A DNA stretch of 64,000 bases, from contig NC_070565.1 of NCBI RefSeq assembly GCF_026914185.1, positions 1,674,001 to 1,738,000 on the forward strand, given 5' to 3'. Both the position numbers and the translations under genes were made by a program. Below, piece by piece: positions 46,493 through 58,573 of this stretch (position 1 is the stretch's first letter; each line of letters opens with the position of its first letter). The notes under the pieces were generated by a model. It had not been told where the DNA came from, made no database searches, and worked only from the letters and a program-made list of their open reading frames with translations. The stretch is from Puccinia triticina (lineage: Eukaryota > Basidiomycota > Pucciniomycetes > Pucciniales > Pucciniaceae).

Positions 46493-47309
46493 TAAAAGAA
46501 TTGAAGCAACTAAAAGGTTTATTACTTCATTAGATCTGTTTTGTATTTACAATTTACTCGAGAGATAAATATGAATTCTAGATGAGGAAATTGGCTTGGG
46601 CTAATACCTAAAAGCAGAACTGGTTTTAGCCTGGTTATCTGTCTGGTTAGACTTTGGATGAATGTCTGATGCGCTTGCGCCTCCTTCGTCTGTCTTGAGA
46701 AGTCCTGCGGTCCTACACTCTAGACAGCCGGGTACCGGCGTCAGTCTCTCATCTCGTCTGGTCTGCTTTTGCGGTCTTTTCTGCTTACAGGTGTAAGCCG
46801 AGTTACCGGAGTAATTTCGTCTTATCCTGACTATATAAGTCTGCCTGTTCTTGGTCTGCATATTTGTAGATAGTTTCTTTCTATTAGCTGTCTGTTCTTT
46901 GTGCTCTGTGGTCTGTGGCATACTCTCTGTGCTTACCGGTAGCTAAGGCTTCCGACGAGAGTCTGGCGAGAAGGTCTGTCTGAGTTTTGAGGCCGAGTCG
47001 TTCCGCAAGAGTTCTGCAAAGGAACACGATAAAGTCAGCCTTAAGGTTAAGTCTGCTTTTCGTCTGATCTCGGGACGTACAAGGTTCTCGGCTGTGCTTG
47101 CGCTTGTCTGTGCTTTGTGACCGTTAAGGTTGTGGCTGGTTTGGCTTCTGCAATCGACAAAGCGATACTTTGCGTTAGCTTTGCCGTGGTTAGGGCTTGG
47201 GTCTGGACTGCGAAAGGGGCTAACCTTTCTTTGCAGCTGGGCTTACGCCTTGGTCTGGTCGCGCGAGCTTCCGTAAAGGTTGCTGCGCGCTATGGTCTAT
47301 ATTCCTACA
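46493..47309 (-). repeat. Copia-B 3' LTR
   Basis: 817 bp. The end of pol coding overlaps its first about 90 bp. Confidence 0.9.
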
Positions 47310-50300
47310 GCCTCGCATACTTCGAGTCGTGAGATTCGAAGTAGCTTCTGAGATTTGGATCACACCGATTTGCGCGAGGGAGCGTCGGATTATAGAGCGT
47401 CCGAGGGGTTTGGTGAGGAAGTCAGCCGCGTTTGCGCCGGTCTTCACGTAGCGCAGTTTGATGACACGAAAGAAAATGAGCTCCCGCACGAAGTGAAGGC
47501 GGATGTTCATATGTTTTGTTCGGAAGCTGTTCTGCGATGTTTCGCTGTTTGCCAGGTCGATAGCGCCTTGGTTGTCAACCCCCACTTCAATGTCTTGCAC
47601 CGATTTCTGTAACTCTATTTCCTGGATGAGGCTGGAGAACCAAGCAAGGTCCCTGCCCAGGTTGGATAGAGCCTTGTACTCCGCCTCCGCTGTTGAGAGG
47701 GAGACTGTGGGTTGCTTGCTAGACTTCCAATTGAGAAGGTGAGAACCGGCCAAGACAGCGAATCCGGTGGTGGATCTTCTGGTATCGGGGCAATTCCCCC
47801 AGTCGGCATCTGAGAACGCTCTGAGGGCCGCGGATTCTGAGCGTTTGAAGGTGAGTCCGACGTGCTTGGTGCCCGACAAGTAACGGAAAACTTGCACGGC
47901 GGCCTGTTAGTGCTTGATTCCCGGGTTTTCCAGATGCTTTGATAGCTGGCTCACGGCGAAAGAGACGTCCGGCCTGGTGAGAATGCTGAGATAGTTCAGC
48001 GAGCCCACTAAGGCTCTATAGTTGATGTTCAGTTTCTTGAGCGCGTCGATCTCTTGAGCGGTTGCTTTGGAAAGCCGTTCTCTCGGATTGAGCGGGCATG
48101 AGGCAGGGTGTTCCCTATCCAAATTGAATTCGACCAACTTCCGCTCGATGTACTGTGTCTGATTTATCTGAAGACCGCCTTCGAAGCGGTCGATGTTCAT
48201 TCCTAAGAGAAATTCTGCATCTCCTGGATATTTTATCTCGAACTCTTTTTCCATTTCTGCTCGAAAGATTTCCGGCTGGTGGCTGATTATGACGATATCG
48301 TCCACGTGTGCAAAGAGCCAAGTGGCTGGCCTACCGCGTCCTTCGCGTCTCCAGAATACACAGGGATCCGATACAGAGATGTTGAATCCAAGTGTCTTGA
48401 GGTAGTTTGTCAGGCGCTTGTACCAGACAAGCGGTGCCTGGCGCAAGCCATAGATGGCTTTCTTGAGGTGGAGAACTGAGTTAGGCGGACAGTTGTATCC
48501 CTGGGGTGGAAGTAGTGTGACTGTTTCTTCTAGCGGACACGTGAGGAAGGCGCTTCGGACGTCTAGCTGGTGGATTTTCATGCTGTGATTTACGGCAAAG
48601 GAGATGAGTAGCCTCAGAGATGAGGCCTTACCAGTAGGAGCGTAGATGACGTTGAAGTTTCGCCCATGGACCTGGCGAAAACCTTGCGCACATATGCGAG
48701 CTTTAAATTCTATGACTTCATTCGCAGCTCCCAGCTTCCTCCTGTATGCCCAAGTAGAGGGGATAGGTTCATCCGATTGGAGTCGCTGGCGCACTATCCA
48801 CACCTGGTGTTTCAGCATATTTGCTATCTCTTTTTGCTCTGCCATTGTCCAGTTCTGGCGGTCGGCTCCGCTCATTGCTTGTTTGTGGTTCTTTGGATCC
48901 ACTTCGATTTCGATTAGAAATGCTTGCCGAAGGCGCTTGCCCTGTATGATGTTGCTTGTATCGATGCCGCTAGAGATCTTGTGAGCCGGAGGTTCAAGTG
49001 TCCAGGCGTACCGTCTTCCCACTGCCGGTACCGAGGTTTGTGCGTTGCCCGATTGTGTAGGCTGAGAAGGGAGGTTTGCTTTGGAATGCTGGGTTTGTGG
49101 GGCTTGAGGACTGCTAGAGCGAAGGTCACGAGATATTCTGGCGATGTCTTGCGCTTCAAGCTCCAGTTCTGCTACGTCTGATGCAGAATGATGGTCCCCG
49201 GCAATCGATTCCTCCTCACTGAAGGGAAGAGGGTCCAATGAGTTGAAGCAGGGTAACTTGTTTATCCCTAATGCGGTGTGACTTTTGTTCAGAGCCGGAC
49301 AGTCTGGGAAGCTTGCCTCGTCAAAATGGACATGCTTTGCTGTAATTATGGACCTGTCTTCGAATCGATAGACCCGGTATGACGAGTAGTCATTGTTGTA
49401 ACCGAGGAGCACTCCCTCCCACGAGATAGCCGAGAACTTTGTATTGCGCTTTGATTTCGGCTTGACAATCCAGACCCGGCAGCCGAACGGCCGGAAGAAA
49501 GTGATGTTGGGTTTTATCTTGAACATTAGCTCGAATGGGGACGTTCTTCCTTTCGCCAAAGAGGGGAGGCAGTTTGTTGTGGAGGTTGCAGCCTGAACGG
49601 CCTCTGCCCACCACTCGGGAGCCAGATTGGCTTGCATCAACAGACAGCGAGTCATGTCGATAATTGTCCTATTCGCTCGTTCGGCCATACCGTTGTTCTG
49701 AGGAGTGTATGCCGGTGCGACATTGTGTTGAATGCCCTCAGCCTTGAGGTATTCACCAAGAGTTCCGTTCACGAACTCCCCTCCGCCGTCGGATATGAGT
49801 TTCTTCATGGCGAAGCCGGTCTGTTTTTCGAAGAACACTTTGTAGTCGAGTATGGCTTTTGCGGCCTGGCTCTTTTCCTTGAGTATGACCGTGTGGATGT
49901 GACCGGAGTACTGATCCACCAGCGTGAGGAAGTACCGCGCTCCTCCGTTTGTTGGAGGAGAAATAGGTCCAACTAGGTCACCGTGTACAACACTGAGTGG
50001 TGCACCAGCATCTTTGAATGTGCCTTTGCAGGGGATGCGGGTGAGCTTACCCTGCATGCAAGCGTCGCAGGATTGAAGTTTTGTCAAGTCAACCCTGTCC
50101 GGCACGACTTGAGCAATGCGGCCTGAGCTGGCGTGGCCTAAGCGGTTGTGCCACTTCTGGTAGTCTGACAGGTGAGGTGCGGTTACGGTGGCTAGACCGA
50201 TCTCGGGTTTTGCAACGGGGCGGACGCCATCTATCTCGAGAAGATCATTATTTGCGTTCACCTGAAACGGTTCGGCGTTGTCGAGCTTCACTTCAAACTT

Positions 50301-51599
50301 TCCGTTTTTCTCGCAGATCAAAGCTCGATGTTCCATGAGCTGTACCAGGGATATTAGGTTGCAAGAGAGGTTTGGGACGAACAGGGCCTCGCGTAAGACC
50401 AGGATCTGTCCTGAAGCGAGTTGGAGCTGGGCTGTTCCTCGAGCAACCGCTAGCAGTTCCAACCTGCCACTGCCGGTGACGATGCTTACGTGTACCGGAG
50501 TTGTTGTTTTGAAGTAGGCCAGGGAGGTGAGCATGTGATTGCTCGCCCCCGAATCAAGGACAGTTGACAAGGGGAGCTGTTCTGCCGTCGTGTTGTAGGT
50601 GAAGGCAGGCTTCACAATGGTGGTATTAAGGGCCTCCTCGTCGCCCTCGTCTTCCTCTTCAGCGGCTGTCGTGTGGTAGGAGGACCGCTGCTTCTTGCGC
50701 TGGGGTTCTGGATTCTGCAAGGGCCTGTCTGGCGGACGTGTCGTCGGGTGTATAGTCCAGCAAGTCGACTCATCGTGCGTGGTAGCTCTTGGGTTGTGTT
50801 TTCCTCCGCTGCATCTTATGATGTTTGTTCGAGGGCCTGAACTTGGCTGACCGTTTCTCTTAGGCTTACGGCTAGGTCCAGTGGCTAGGGCTGTTGAGAC
50901 CGGTTCGGGATCTTCGACGAACTTGCGCTTTGTTGCTGACTCGTGACGACCGATATCACGCAGTTTGGCTATGATTTCCTTGGGTTTCGCCAAGGCTTTG
51001 AGGTCGGCGAAGAGGGCCTGCATAAGCATGGGTCGTCTTTTCGTGATTTTTCCGACGATGCCGCATCCAACTAGCACATCCGGTACCTTCAGTCCAAGAG
51101 AGCTGAACTCGGCCAAGCTCTCCTCCATCTCAACGATGTAGGAGTTGAGATCCTTATTGTATTGAATATCCAACCACTTGTTCCAGACTTGGAACACCGA
51201 TAATAAGGAGTCAGAAGCGTATATTGTCTTGATATCCGTCCAGATTGAGAATGGATCTTGTTCGTTCTCGTCGTTGATGACGCTGGTGAAGATGGCGTTG
51301 GAAATTGCTTCACTCAAGATACTACAGGTTCTGAGGGCTCCTTGTAGTTCCTCGTCACTGGGTTCGTCAGGCAGGGGTTCATCAATGTATGTCTCAAGAC
51401 GGCGAGGGCGTAGATGCATTTTTATCTTCCTTTCCCAGAGCGGGAAGTTCGTGCCGTCGAATTTCGGCACGTTAACGTGGTCCTTGTCCGGACTGTAGGC
51501 ATCATTCTTTGGCGGGGGAGGGTTTGTAGGAGGGTTTGACTGGGGAGGATTCCTGTTTGAGGGTCCGCCGCTTGCGCCTTGGTTTCGAGTGTTTGCCAT
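47220..51599 (-). pseudogene. Copia-B Gag-Pol polyprotein with one in-frame stop
   Basis: ATG at 51599 opens a 1230-codon frame, then TAA in KH-stop-QAAVQVF (near 47906), then about 225 more codons. Order: Gag (about 45-230), a Cys/His patch (IRCSGGKHNP...STCW, about 262-281), protease LDSGASNHM (349), HHCC (HNRLGHASS ... CDACMQGK), integrase DDE (VHGDLVGP, ISDGGGEFVN, ANRTIIDM), RT (QLDVRSAFL, AHVDDIVII) and RNase H (ADWGNCPDTRR, STAEAEYKAL, ADFLTKPLGRS). All catalytic residues checked are intact. Copia-C has TAC (Tyr) at the stop position. The frame runs about 29 codons into the 3' LTR. Confidence 0.88.
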
Positions 51600-51660
51600 T
51601 CAGTCCTGCTTTCAGTTGCTGGGTGGAGAGGTCCGCTTGAGCGTTGCGAGACTGTAAATC

Positions 51661-52477
51661 TAAAAGAATTGAAGCAACTAAAAGGTTTATTACTTCATTA
51701 GATCTGTTTTGTATTTACAATTTACTCAAGAGATAAATATGAATTCTAGATGAGGAAATTGGCTTGGGCTAATACCTAAAAGCAGAACTGGTTTTAGCCT
51801 GGTTATCTGTCTGGTTAGACTTTGGATGAATGTCTGATGCGCTTGCGCCTCCTTCGTCTGTCTTGAGAAGTCCTGCGGTCCTACACTCTAGACAGCCGAG
51901 TACCGGCGTCAGTCTCTCATCTCGTCTGGTCTGCTTTTGCGGTCTTTTCTGCTTACAGGTGTAAGCCGAGTTACCGGAGTAATTTTGTCTTATCCTGACT
52001 ATATAAGTCTGCCTGTTCTTTGTCTGTATATTTGTAGATAGTTTCTTTCTATTAGCTGTCTGTTCTTTGTGCTCTGTGGTCTGTGGCATACTCTCTGTGC
52101 TTACCGGTAGCTAAGGCTTCCGACGAGAGTCTGGCGAGAAGGTCTGTCTGAGTTTTGAGGCCGAGTCGTTCCGCGAGAGTTCTGCAAAGGAACATGATAA
52201 AGTCAGCCTTAAGGTTAAGTCTGCTTTTCGTCTGATCTCGGGACGTACAAGGTTCTCGGCTGTGCTTGCGCTTGTCTGTGCTTTGTGACCGTTAAGGTTG
52301 TGGCTGGTTTGGCTTCTGCAATCGACAAAGCGATACTTTGCGTTAGCTTTGCCGTGGTTAGGGCTTGGGTCTGGACTGCGAAAGGGGCTAACCTTTCTTT
52401 GCAGCTGGGCTTACGCCTTGGTCTGGTCGCGCGAGCTTCCGTAAAGGTTGCTGCGCGCTATGGTCTATATTCCTACA
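51661..52477 (-). repeat. Copia-B 5' LTR
   Basis: 817 bp, same length as the 3' LTR. Differences seen by eye are nearly all C/T or G/A. Confidence 0.9.
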
Positions 52478-54018
52478 TATTTCACATATGATTTCACACA
52501 CAACTCAGCTCTAGGATACTTTGCATAGGATATTGAATTCCTTTGTTTCTTTTATTTCCTTCCTTTGATTCCACTCAACCACAAGTTGGCCACTGTTTTG
52601 ATATTGCATACATATGAAACTCATGTAACCCCCTAGAAGTTAAACCCCTTCTCAGTTTACTATAGAAGGAGGCCTCTGCCTGCCAGTTGTCCCCTCCCTC
52701 ATGCCATCTGGCTCCCATCATCCATCTACTTACCTGTCACAGTTATTTATTACACATACATATCACAGTTACTTGCAATTCACACTCATAGTTGATTTCA
52801 CAAACCTTTCACAAGCCTCTCAAGGTACTGGATTCCAATCCTGGTGGAAGCATAGCTTTCAAACCTTGACCTTCTCTTTTTCACTATATATACCCTCTGC
52901 TCACAGACCTGGGTTCAAGCCCCATCCAAGTCATCAGTATTTTCTGCCCATTTCAGACACCTCATCTGTTTCTTAGACACTCAGAACTTTCCACAATACA
53001 ATCCAACTATACTCTTCATCTCTGAAAATATCCTCATCACTGAATAAAACTGCCAAGCTTAGCTTGGTGGTCTTGTTTTCTGATATCCAGAAAGGCAGAG
53101 TTTGCACCTCATCCATACCTTTCGCCATTCAGCAAAAGGGTCTCACAACACCTTTTGAGTCTTACAATGGCACCGATACCATCCAATGTGGAGCTTAACA
53201 AATTCAAACCCTCCAGTTGTGTTATTCACACACCGCCTGGATTCAACGCACTCAACACAGCCTCAGCTACCAACATTACAACCAGCATAAATAAGACTCT
53301 GGCATCCAACAATGCCAACATTGACTCTGTCCCAATTGAAGCGACTGGTATTGCGGTTCTCCCATCCAAGGATCTCAAGATATACACCTCATCTAGAATC
53401 AAGGCCTGTTTGATCCTTGATAACAAACATCACTGGACAGGCCTTTTTTGCCCTAGCCTTGCCACATTTCCAAACAGATATCCGGTACTCTTACACGCCA
53501 TACCGGCACATTTTGACCCCAACAACAGAAGCCATTTGGAAGCCCTTGGTACCCAAAATCAAATCGATCCAGCTCTAATCCAATCAGCATGTTGGTTGAA
53601 CAACCCGGCAGAAAACGGGAAAAAGAATGGTTCAATTGTTCTACAAATCATTGACAAGAAAATTGCACTCAAAATCGAAAAATACGGACTTTTTCTTCAG
53701 CACGAACTTTATCGAGGGGCTCACTAAACCCAATCAATCCCGCAATGCTTTCAATGTTGGAGGATCGGCCATACCGCTAAATGGTGTAAAAACAATCCAC
53801 TCTGTAGTAAATGCCACGGTAGCCACAACTCTAAGACATGCAATACTGCTTCACCATCCGCACAATCCTGGTGTGTTTGCCTTCTACATGAACAGTCTTC
53901 ATCCAACAAGACAATCAATAAACTTGATATGAAGTTTGCTCATTCACCTTGGTCAACAGATTGCCCATCAATGGAACAAGAAATTCTGAATTGCCGGAGG
54001 CGCCAATGGAACCCTTGA

Positions 54019-54234
54019 TTTCCTTACTAGTCCCCTCTTTCTCCATGTTCCTCTCTCAAAACTATTTTACTCTAAAGATGAAAACGTTATAGGCACTTGT
54101 CAAATGTAGAGTTGTCATTTTTTTAGCCTTGTAGTCCTCTTTTTGATATACTTCAACTTGTAGGTATACACTACAGTGCGCAATGCTAAAAGCCAAACTG
54201 CACTTAAAAAAAAAAAAAAAACCACATGTACCTG
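54019..54234. other. Flank after LINE ORF1, no gene
   Basis: No RT or endonuclease of a LINE ORF2 follows. An A17 run occurs at 54209-54225, immediately before the hairpin-rich block. Confidence 0.4.
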
Positions 54235-54654
54235 GGTCCCGTCCGACAAGGTCGGATGGGACAGGCCAGCCAATCCAGCCCACTTGGCGGGCTGTATTGG
54301 CTGGTGCTTGCCCTAGTCCTCGTCGGGAGGGACATGCCCTCCATCCAGCTCGTCGTCTCCCTTCGCGGCGAGCTGGATGGGTGTATACAGGCCATGTCCG
54401 CTGGGACTTGGCCTGTATACACATAGCCTATGTACATCCCTTGCTTGCCTTTTGGCGTGCGACTTACACACGCCAATTATTTTGGCGCGTGCGAGCCGCA
54501 CGCAAATTATTTTGGCGTGTGGGAGGCACACGCCAAAGGCAAGCAAGGGCTCGCTTGCCGTTTGGCGTGCGGCCAAACACACCAATAAACCCTGGCGTGC
54601 GGCTCCCACACGCCAAAAAAACGGGGCGTGTTGGCGGGCGTGTGTTTGTCAACA
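54235..54654. repeat. Hairpin-rich block
   Basis: Successive different hairpins: CCGTCCGACAAGGTCGGATGG, GTATACAGGCC...GGCCTGTATAC and several TTGGCGTGTGGGAGGCACACGCCAA-type units (half-site TTTGGCGTG). ORFs are composition artefacts. Confidence 0.6.
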
Positions 54655-55797
54655 CCCGGCATTGCCAGGCATTTGCCAGGCATTGCCAGGAATTTGCCAT
54701 GCATTAGCCAGGCATTGCCAGGCATTGACAGGCATTTGCCATGCATTAGCCAGGCATTGCCAGGCATTGCCAGGAATTTGCCAGGCATTGCCAGGCATTT
54801 GCCAGGCATTGCCAGGCATTGCCAGGCATTGCCAGGCATTGCCAGGCATTGCCAGGCATTTGCCAGGCATTGCCAGGCATTGCCAGGCATTGCCAGGCAT
54901 TTGCCAGGCATTGCCAGGCATTTGCCAGGCATTGCCAGGCATTGCCAGGCATTTGCCATGCATTAGCCAGGCATTGCCAGGCATTGCCAGGAATTTGCCA
55001 GGCATTGCCAGGCATTTGCCAGGCATTGCCAGGCATTGCTAGGCATTGCCAGGCATTTGCCAGGCATTGCCAGGCATTTGCCAGGCATTGCCAGGCATTT
55101 GCCAGGCATTGCCAGGCATTTGCCAGGCATTGCCAGGCATTTGCCAGGCATTGCCAGGCATTTGCCAGGCATTGCCAGGCATTTGCCAGGCATTGCCAGG
55201 CATTTGCCAGGCATTGCCAGGCATTTGCCAGGCATTGCCAGGCATTGCCAGGCATTGCCAGGCATTGCCAGGCATTGCCAGGCATTGCCAGGCATTGCCA
55301 GGCATTGCCAGGCATTGCCAGGCATTGCCAGGCATTGCCAGGCATTGCCAGGCATTGCCAGGCATTGCCAGGCATTGCCAGGCATTGCCAGGCATTGCCA
55401 GGCATTGCCAGGCATTGCCAGGCATTGCCAGGCATTGCCAGGCATTGCCAGGCATTGCCAGGCATTGCCAGGCATTGCCAGGCATTGCCAGGCATTGCCA
55501 GGCATTGCCAGGCATTGCCAGGCATTGCCAGGCATTGCCAGGCATTGCCAGGCATTGCCAGGCATTGCCAGGCATTGCCAGGCATTGCCAGGCATTGCCA
55601 GGCATTGCCAGGCATTGCCAGGCATTGCCAGGCATTGCCAGGCATTGCCAGGCATTGCCAGGCATTGCCAGGCATTGCCAGGCATTGCCAGGCATTGCCA
55701 GGCATTGCCAGGCATTGCCAGGCATTGCCAGGCATTGCCAGGCATTGCCAGGCATTGCCAGGCATTGCCAGGCATTGCCTGGCATTGCCTGGCAATG
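54655..55797. repeat. GCCAGGCATT satellite, locus 2 (about 1.1 kb)
   Basis: The left half mixes 10- and 11-bp units with occasional variants (TTAGCCATGCA); 55040-55230 alternates 10 and 11; 55230-55785 is an almost perfect run of more than 50 identical 10-bp units. No stop occurs in any frame, giving several long artefactual ORFs on both strands. Confidence 0.92.
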
Positions 55798-56629
55798 CCC
55801 AAGAATAATTCTAAAAGATTGCGCCACACTAAATATTCTTAGTGTAAAACTCCCAGAGCTTATTCAAGGAAGGCAGCCCTTCAGGCACCAGTTTATCTTG
55901 TCAATATCCGTGACAACTTACATTTCCCTTCCAAGCTCCTAAATCCCCGTAGAGTGAAGTTCCACAGCGTTTATCAACGCCCAAGCGCAAGCACCAGCGG
56001 CCTAGTGCTTTGAATTTGTGCAGCAAAGCCATGTAGCATTGAATCCGGCGCGGGGCGTCAAGTTTTCCAATGGGGGGTTCTGGGTTTGCAGTGCCGCGAA
56101 GCAGTCTCATTGGAGCTACAGGAGTTCATGGAATGCAATGAAATGTTGTGCAACTGCAAACAGTTGTCATGCACAAACTCTGTGGAATCTTGGGGTAGAG
56201 ATGGCATTTGGGACCCGGATACCCGCCGTGGGTCCGGGTACCAGGTTGTTTTTCTGCCTCAAATCAGACACTGGTTACTGCACCGGTAGCCACCTGAGTA
56301 ACGGCGGTATTTGGGTGGTGTACCCGCTCCCATTGGGAGAGCCAGATCTGCTGGTGGCGGAGGAGATGTTCCAGGAGGGCAAGGAGCTCAACCAGGGTGC
56401 TGCAAACCTTGATATTTCAGGTACTGACAATTGAGAGACACAAACACTCTCTCACTGGTGAGTACTGCCAATTGAGAGAGCAAATACACCCACCCAGGGC
56501 CTCTCCTTTGGGCCAGAACCAGGTAGAGTCCATTTTCTCTCTCTACTGCTGGCCTGGCCGCCCAAGTTTGGGGTGGGCACCCACCAGGTCATTTTTTCAT
56601 CAAAAACTGACAACCGGTAACACACCCAG
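55798..56629. other. No recognisable gene
   Basis: Short plus-strand ORFs (for example 56018-56434 and 56086-56289) have some coding-like composition but no motif I recognise. It may be the decayed interior of an unidentified element. Confidence 0.35.
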
Positions 56630-57007
56630 TTTAGCTGTTATTCCTGTGTTTGCAGGTGGAAAAATGCACAATTTTATTTGTACTCACTATAAGTCTCAAT
56701 ATTGTATTCCACCAAATGGGTGTCAGAAATTATGGAATCTACAGCCAAAATAAACATTAGTCACCCGCTGTTACCATCCTCATATCTCTACTGGATCAGA
56801 AGATACACAAATTACACCTTTCACATGCCAGTCTGTGACAGTTCACAAAGGATTTCACAAACAGCTTCACACACAACTCAGCTCTAGGATACTTTGCATA
56901 GGATATTAAATATGGCATATGAATTTCTTTGTTTCTTTTATTGAATTCCTTTTATTATACTCAACCACAAGTTGGCCACTGTTTTCATATTGCATATATA
57001 TGATACT
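56630..57007 (+). mobile_element. LTR-X copy 3, partial
   Basis: It matches the first about 380 bp of copies 1 and 2 (GTTATTCCTGTGTTTGCAGG, ATCTCTACTGGATCAGAAGA) with more divergence. It is cut at 57008 by LTR B inside the segment that reads CATATATATGATACT. Confidence 0.65.
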
Positions 57008-57750
57008 TGTCAGCCTGTAGGTAACTAACCGTGTAAAATGAGGTTGTTACTAGCAGTTTGATGGTGTAAAGTACCAAGGATGGGCCAAGGTGACGTGATA
57101 ATATCTGTAAAAGATAACACTCAATCAGTACACTTGGTACTGAGAGTCTTGCTCAATGAAGGCGCATCCAGATCAACACAAGGTGCTAATAGGCATCCAA
57201 GGAATAACTCACTTGGGTTTGTGGGTTTTACCTACAAAAGGTAAAGGGTAATCAAGAATCTATGGAGTTTCCTGAATTAAATGATGGTTGAGAATGAAGC
57301 CACTGTTTAACTGTTAGTATGTTAAAACTTGCTATAAAATATTCTAAGCAATAAACAGTCCATGAGGGGCTGTTTATATATTGAAGAGTGTCCAGGGAGG
57401 AAAGAATGGAAGCTCCCAATGACCAGTGGGGAACTGGGAGCGCTTCACAGGACAGATCCTCTGAAGGATCAGTAATACAAATGATCTGTGCAGTGTAATG
57501 ATCAGTAAGTGAGCTACTGGTCTCCCACTAGATCAGTAGTATCTGTATTGTTGTATAATAACAGATCTTTGTTGATTACTTTCATTCCATTCAGTCTCCA
57601 CTGAATAGAAAAACTTCATACACATTACCTCACTGCTTTGGCCAGCCTGTGGTACGTGTATGAATCAGAATTTTCACATGTAAAGGGAAATAAGGGCGTT
57701 ACAAGGTTCTAATGAGTGATACCTTGTCTGGTACACATTACACGTGTACT
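57008..57750 (-). mobile_element. LTR B, truncated relative of solo LTR A
   Basis: It starts TGTCAGCCTGTAGGTAACTA and follows the reverse complement of 24050-24753 closely. The remaining about 240 bp of the family LTR are missing, and sequence after about 57750 is unrelated, so one end and any TSD are lost. Confidence 0.65.
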
Positions 57751-58573
57751 GTACGACCTAACTGGGGCAGGGTGAAAAAAGGTTTCCTGATTGGCGGGGT
57801 TGATAGGTAAGCTGAGATCGGCTAAATCCGGTGGAGTCGTGGTTCCGGGTTGGCTGCTGCAGGCCAGTACCGGTTGCTCCTTGACCAACTAGGTTTCAGC
57901 GCTTGACCGCTGCGAACTCATTTGCGGGGTGCCGCGCCTCCCCCGGGGGAGGCGCTGCTGATCAACCTCCGCCTGCGCTCTTTGGTGCGCCTTTGCGCAG
58001 GGTGCCACCTCTCCCGTTAGCGCTCCTGGACTTGACCCACCTACTGCTGCGCTGCCAGTAAGCGCACATCCAGTCTGCTGACACTCCCTAGGTGTCTACG
58101 TGGGCCAGGGATAAACCCATGGCCTCTGTTGGTACTGTTTATTTTGCTCAGCGTGTGCTGAATTCATGTGGGATTCCACTGTGATTCAGGTGACCCGGAA
58201 GTTTCTATCCTTCCTCCCCAAGCCACCTGGGTATGGGATAAGGGAAGAGCCTATTTTCTCCCTCCCCCTCCCCCTTTTTCCCTTCTCAGCCCTATAGGGC
58301 CTCTTGGGATTTGGGAGGGGTTGTAGGGAGTGGTAGAGTGTCCTCACGCCTCCCTCAATGGGTAGTGTGATACAGCTCCCCCTTAGGAGCTCTTTAGCGG
58401 AAAGGTCTGAGCCCGTCCCACAACTCCAGGGGCCTGGAGCCAGCTCAGACCTAACCAACCCCTATCCCCTTTAACTGCCTTGTCTGAGGCTAGCCCTAAC
58501 TCCAGGCTCTTATCTAACTGACATCTAGTTCTGCTTGTTATGGTATTACTGTGAAATGCACTCAATTCCTAAC
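57751..58573. other. GC-rich stretch, no recognisable gene
   Basis: It contains CCCCCGGGGGAGGCGC-type and GGTGCGCCTTTGCGCAGG inverted repeats. Minus-strand ORFs 58186-58458 and 58383-58565 have no motif I can name; they may be the 3' end of the DIRS-like element. Confidence 0.35.

Larger units (their letters stand above)
46493..52477 (-). mobile_element. Copia-B: young, almost intact Ty1/Copia element (5985 bp)
   Basis: Two 817-bp LTRs (46493-47309, 51661-52477) differ at only about seven positions by eye. The flanking duplication is TATTT (46488-46492, 52478-52482). On the minus strand the LTR starts TGTAGGAATATAG and ends TTCTTTTA, so the 3' terminus is TA rather than CA. One polyprotein frame fills the interior with a single stop. 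Confidence 0.9.
46275..53166 (+). mobile_element. LTR-X copy 2 (902 bp) split by Copia-B
   Basis: Pieces are 46275-46492 and 52483-53166. It starts TGTAGTCGTTATTCC and ends GAGTCTTACA, flanked by ACGG and ATGG (4 bp, one transition). Copy 1 at 40841 supplies the empty site for Copia-B (AGTATTTCACAC). It sits inside the LINE ORF1 coding sequence. Confidence 0.65.
44698..54018 (+). pseudogene. Tad-like LINE ORF1, split by two nested insertions
   Basis: Real coding pieces are 44698-44929, 46099-46274 and 53171-54018. The N-terminal part is Pro-rich then helical (PILDSITRFLTDAI, LQKILDRLDCIKRQ). The middle reads KLKIYTSSRIKACLILDN-like sequence typical of RNA-binding ORF1 folds. The C-terminus carries two CCHC-type knuckles, CFQCWRIGHTAKWC and CSKCHGSHNSKTC. 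Defects: TGA at 46173-46175 where Trp is expected, a 26-bp tandem duplication near 46195-46246 that shifts frame, and TAA at 53725-53727 before the knuckles. ORF1 proteins bind LINE RNA; no ORF2 (endonuclease/RT) is present. Removing solo LTR 44930-46093 and LTR-X restores the reading. Confidence 0.7.

Noticed and set aside
54746..55942. Several 250-350-codon ORFs on both strands
   Set aside because: The 10-bp satellite unit has no stop in any frame; these are composition artefacts, not proteins.
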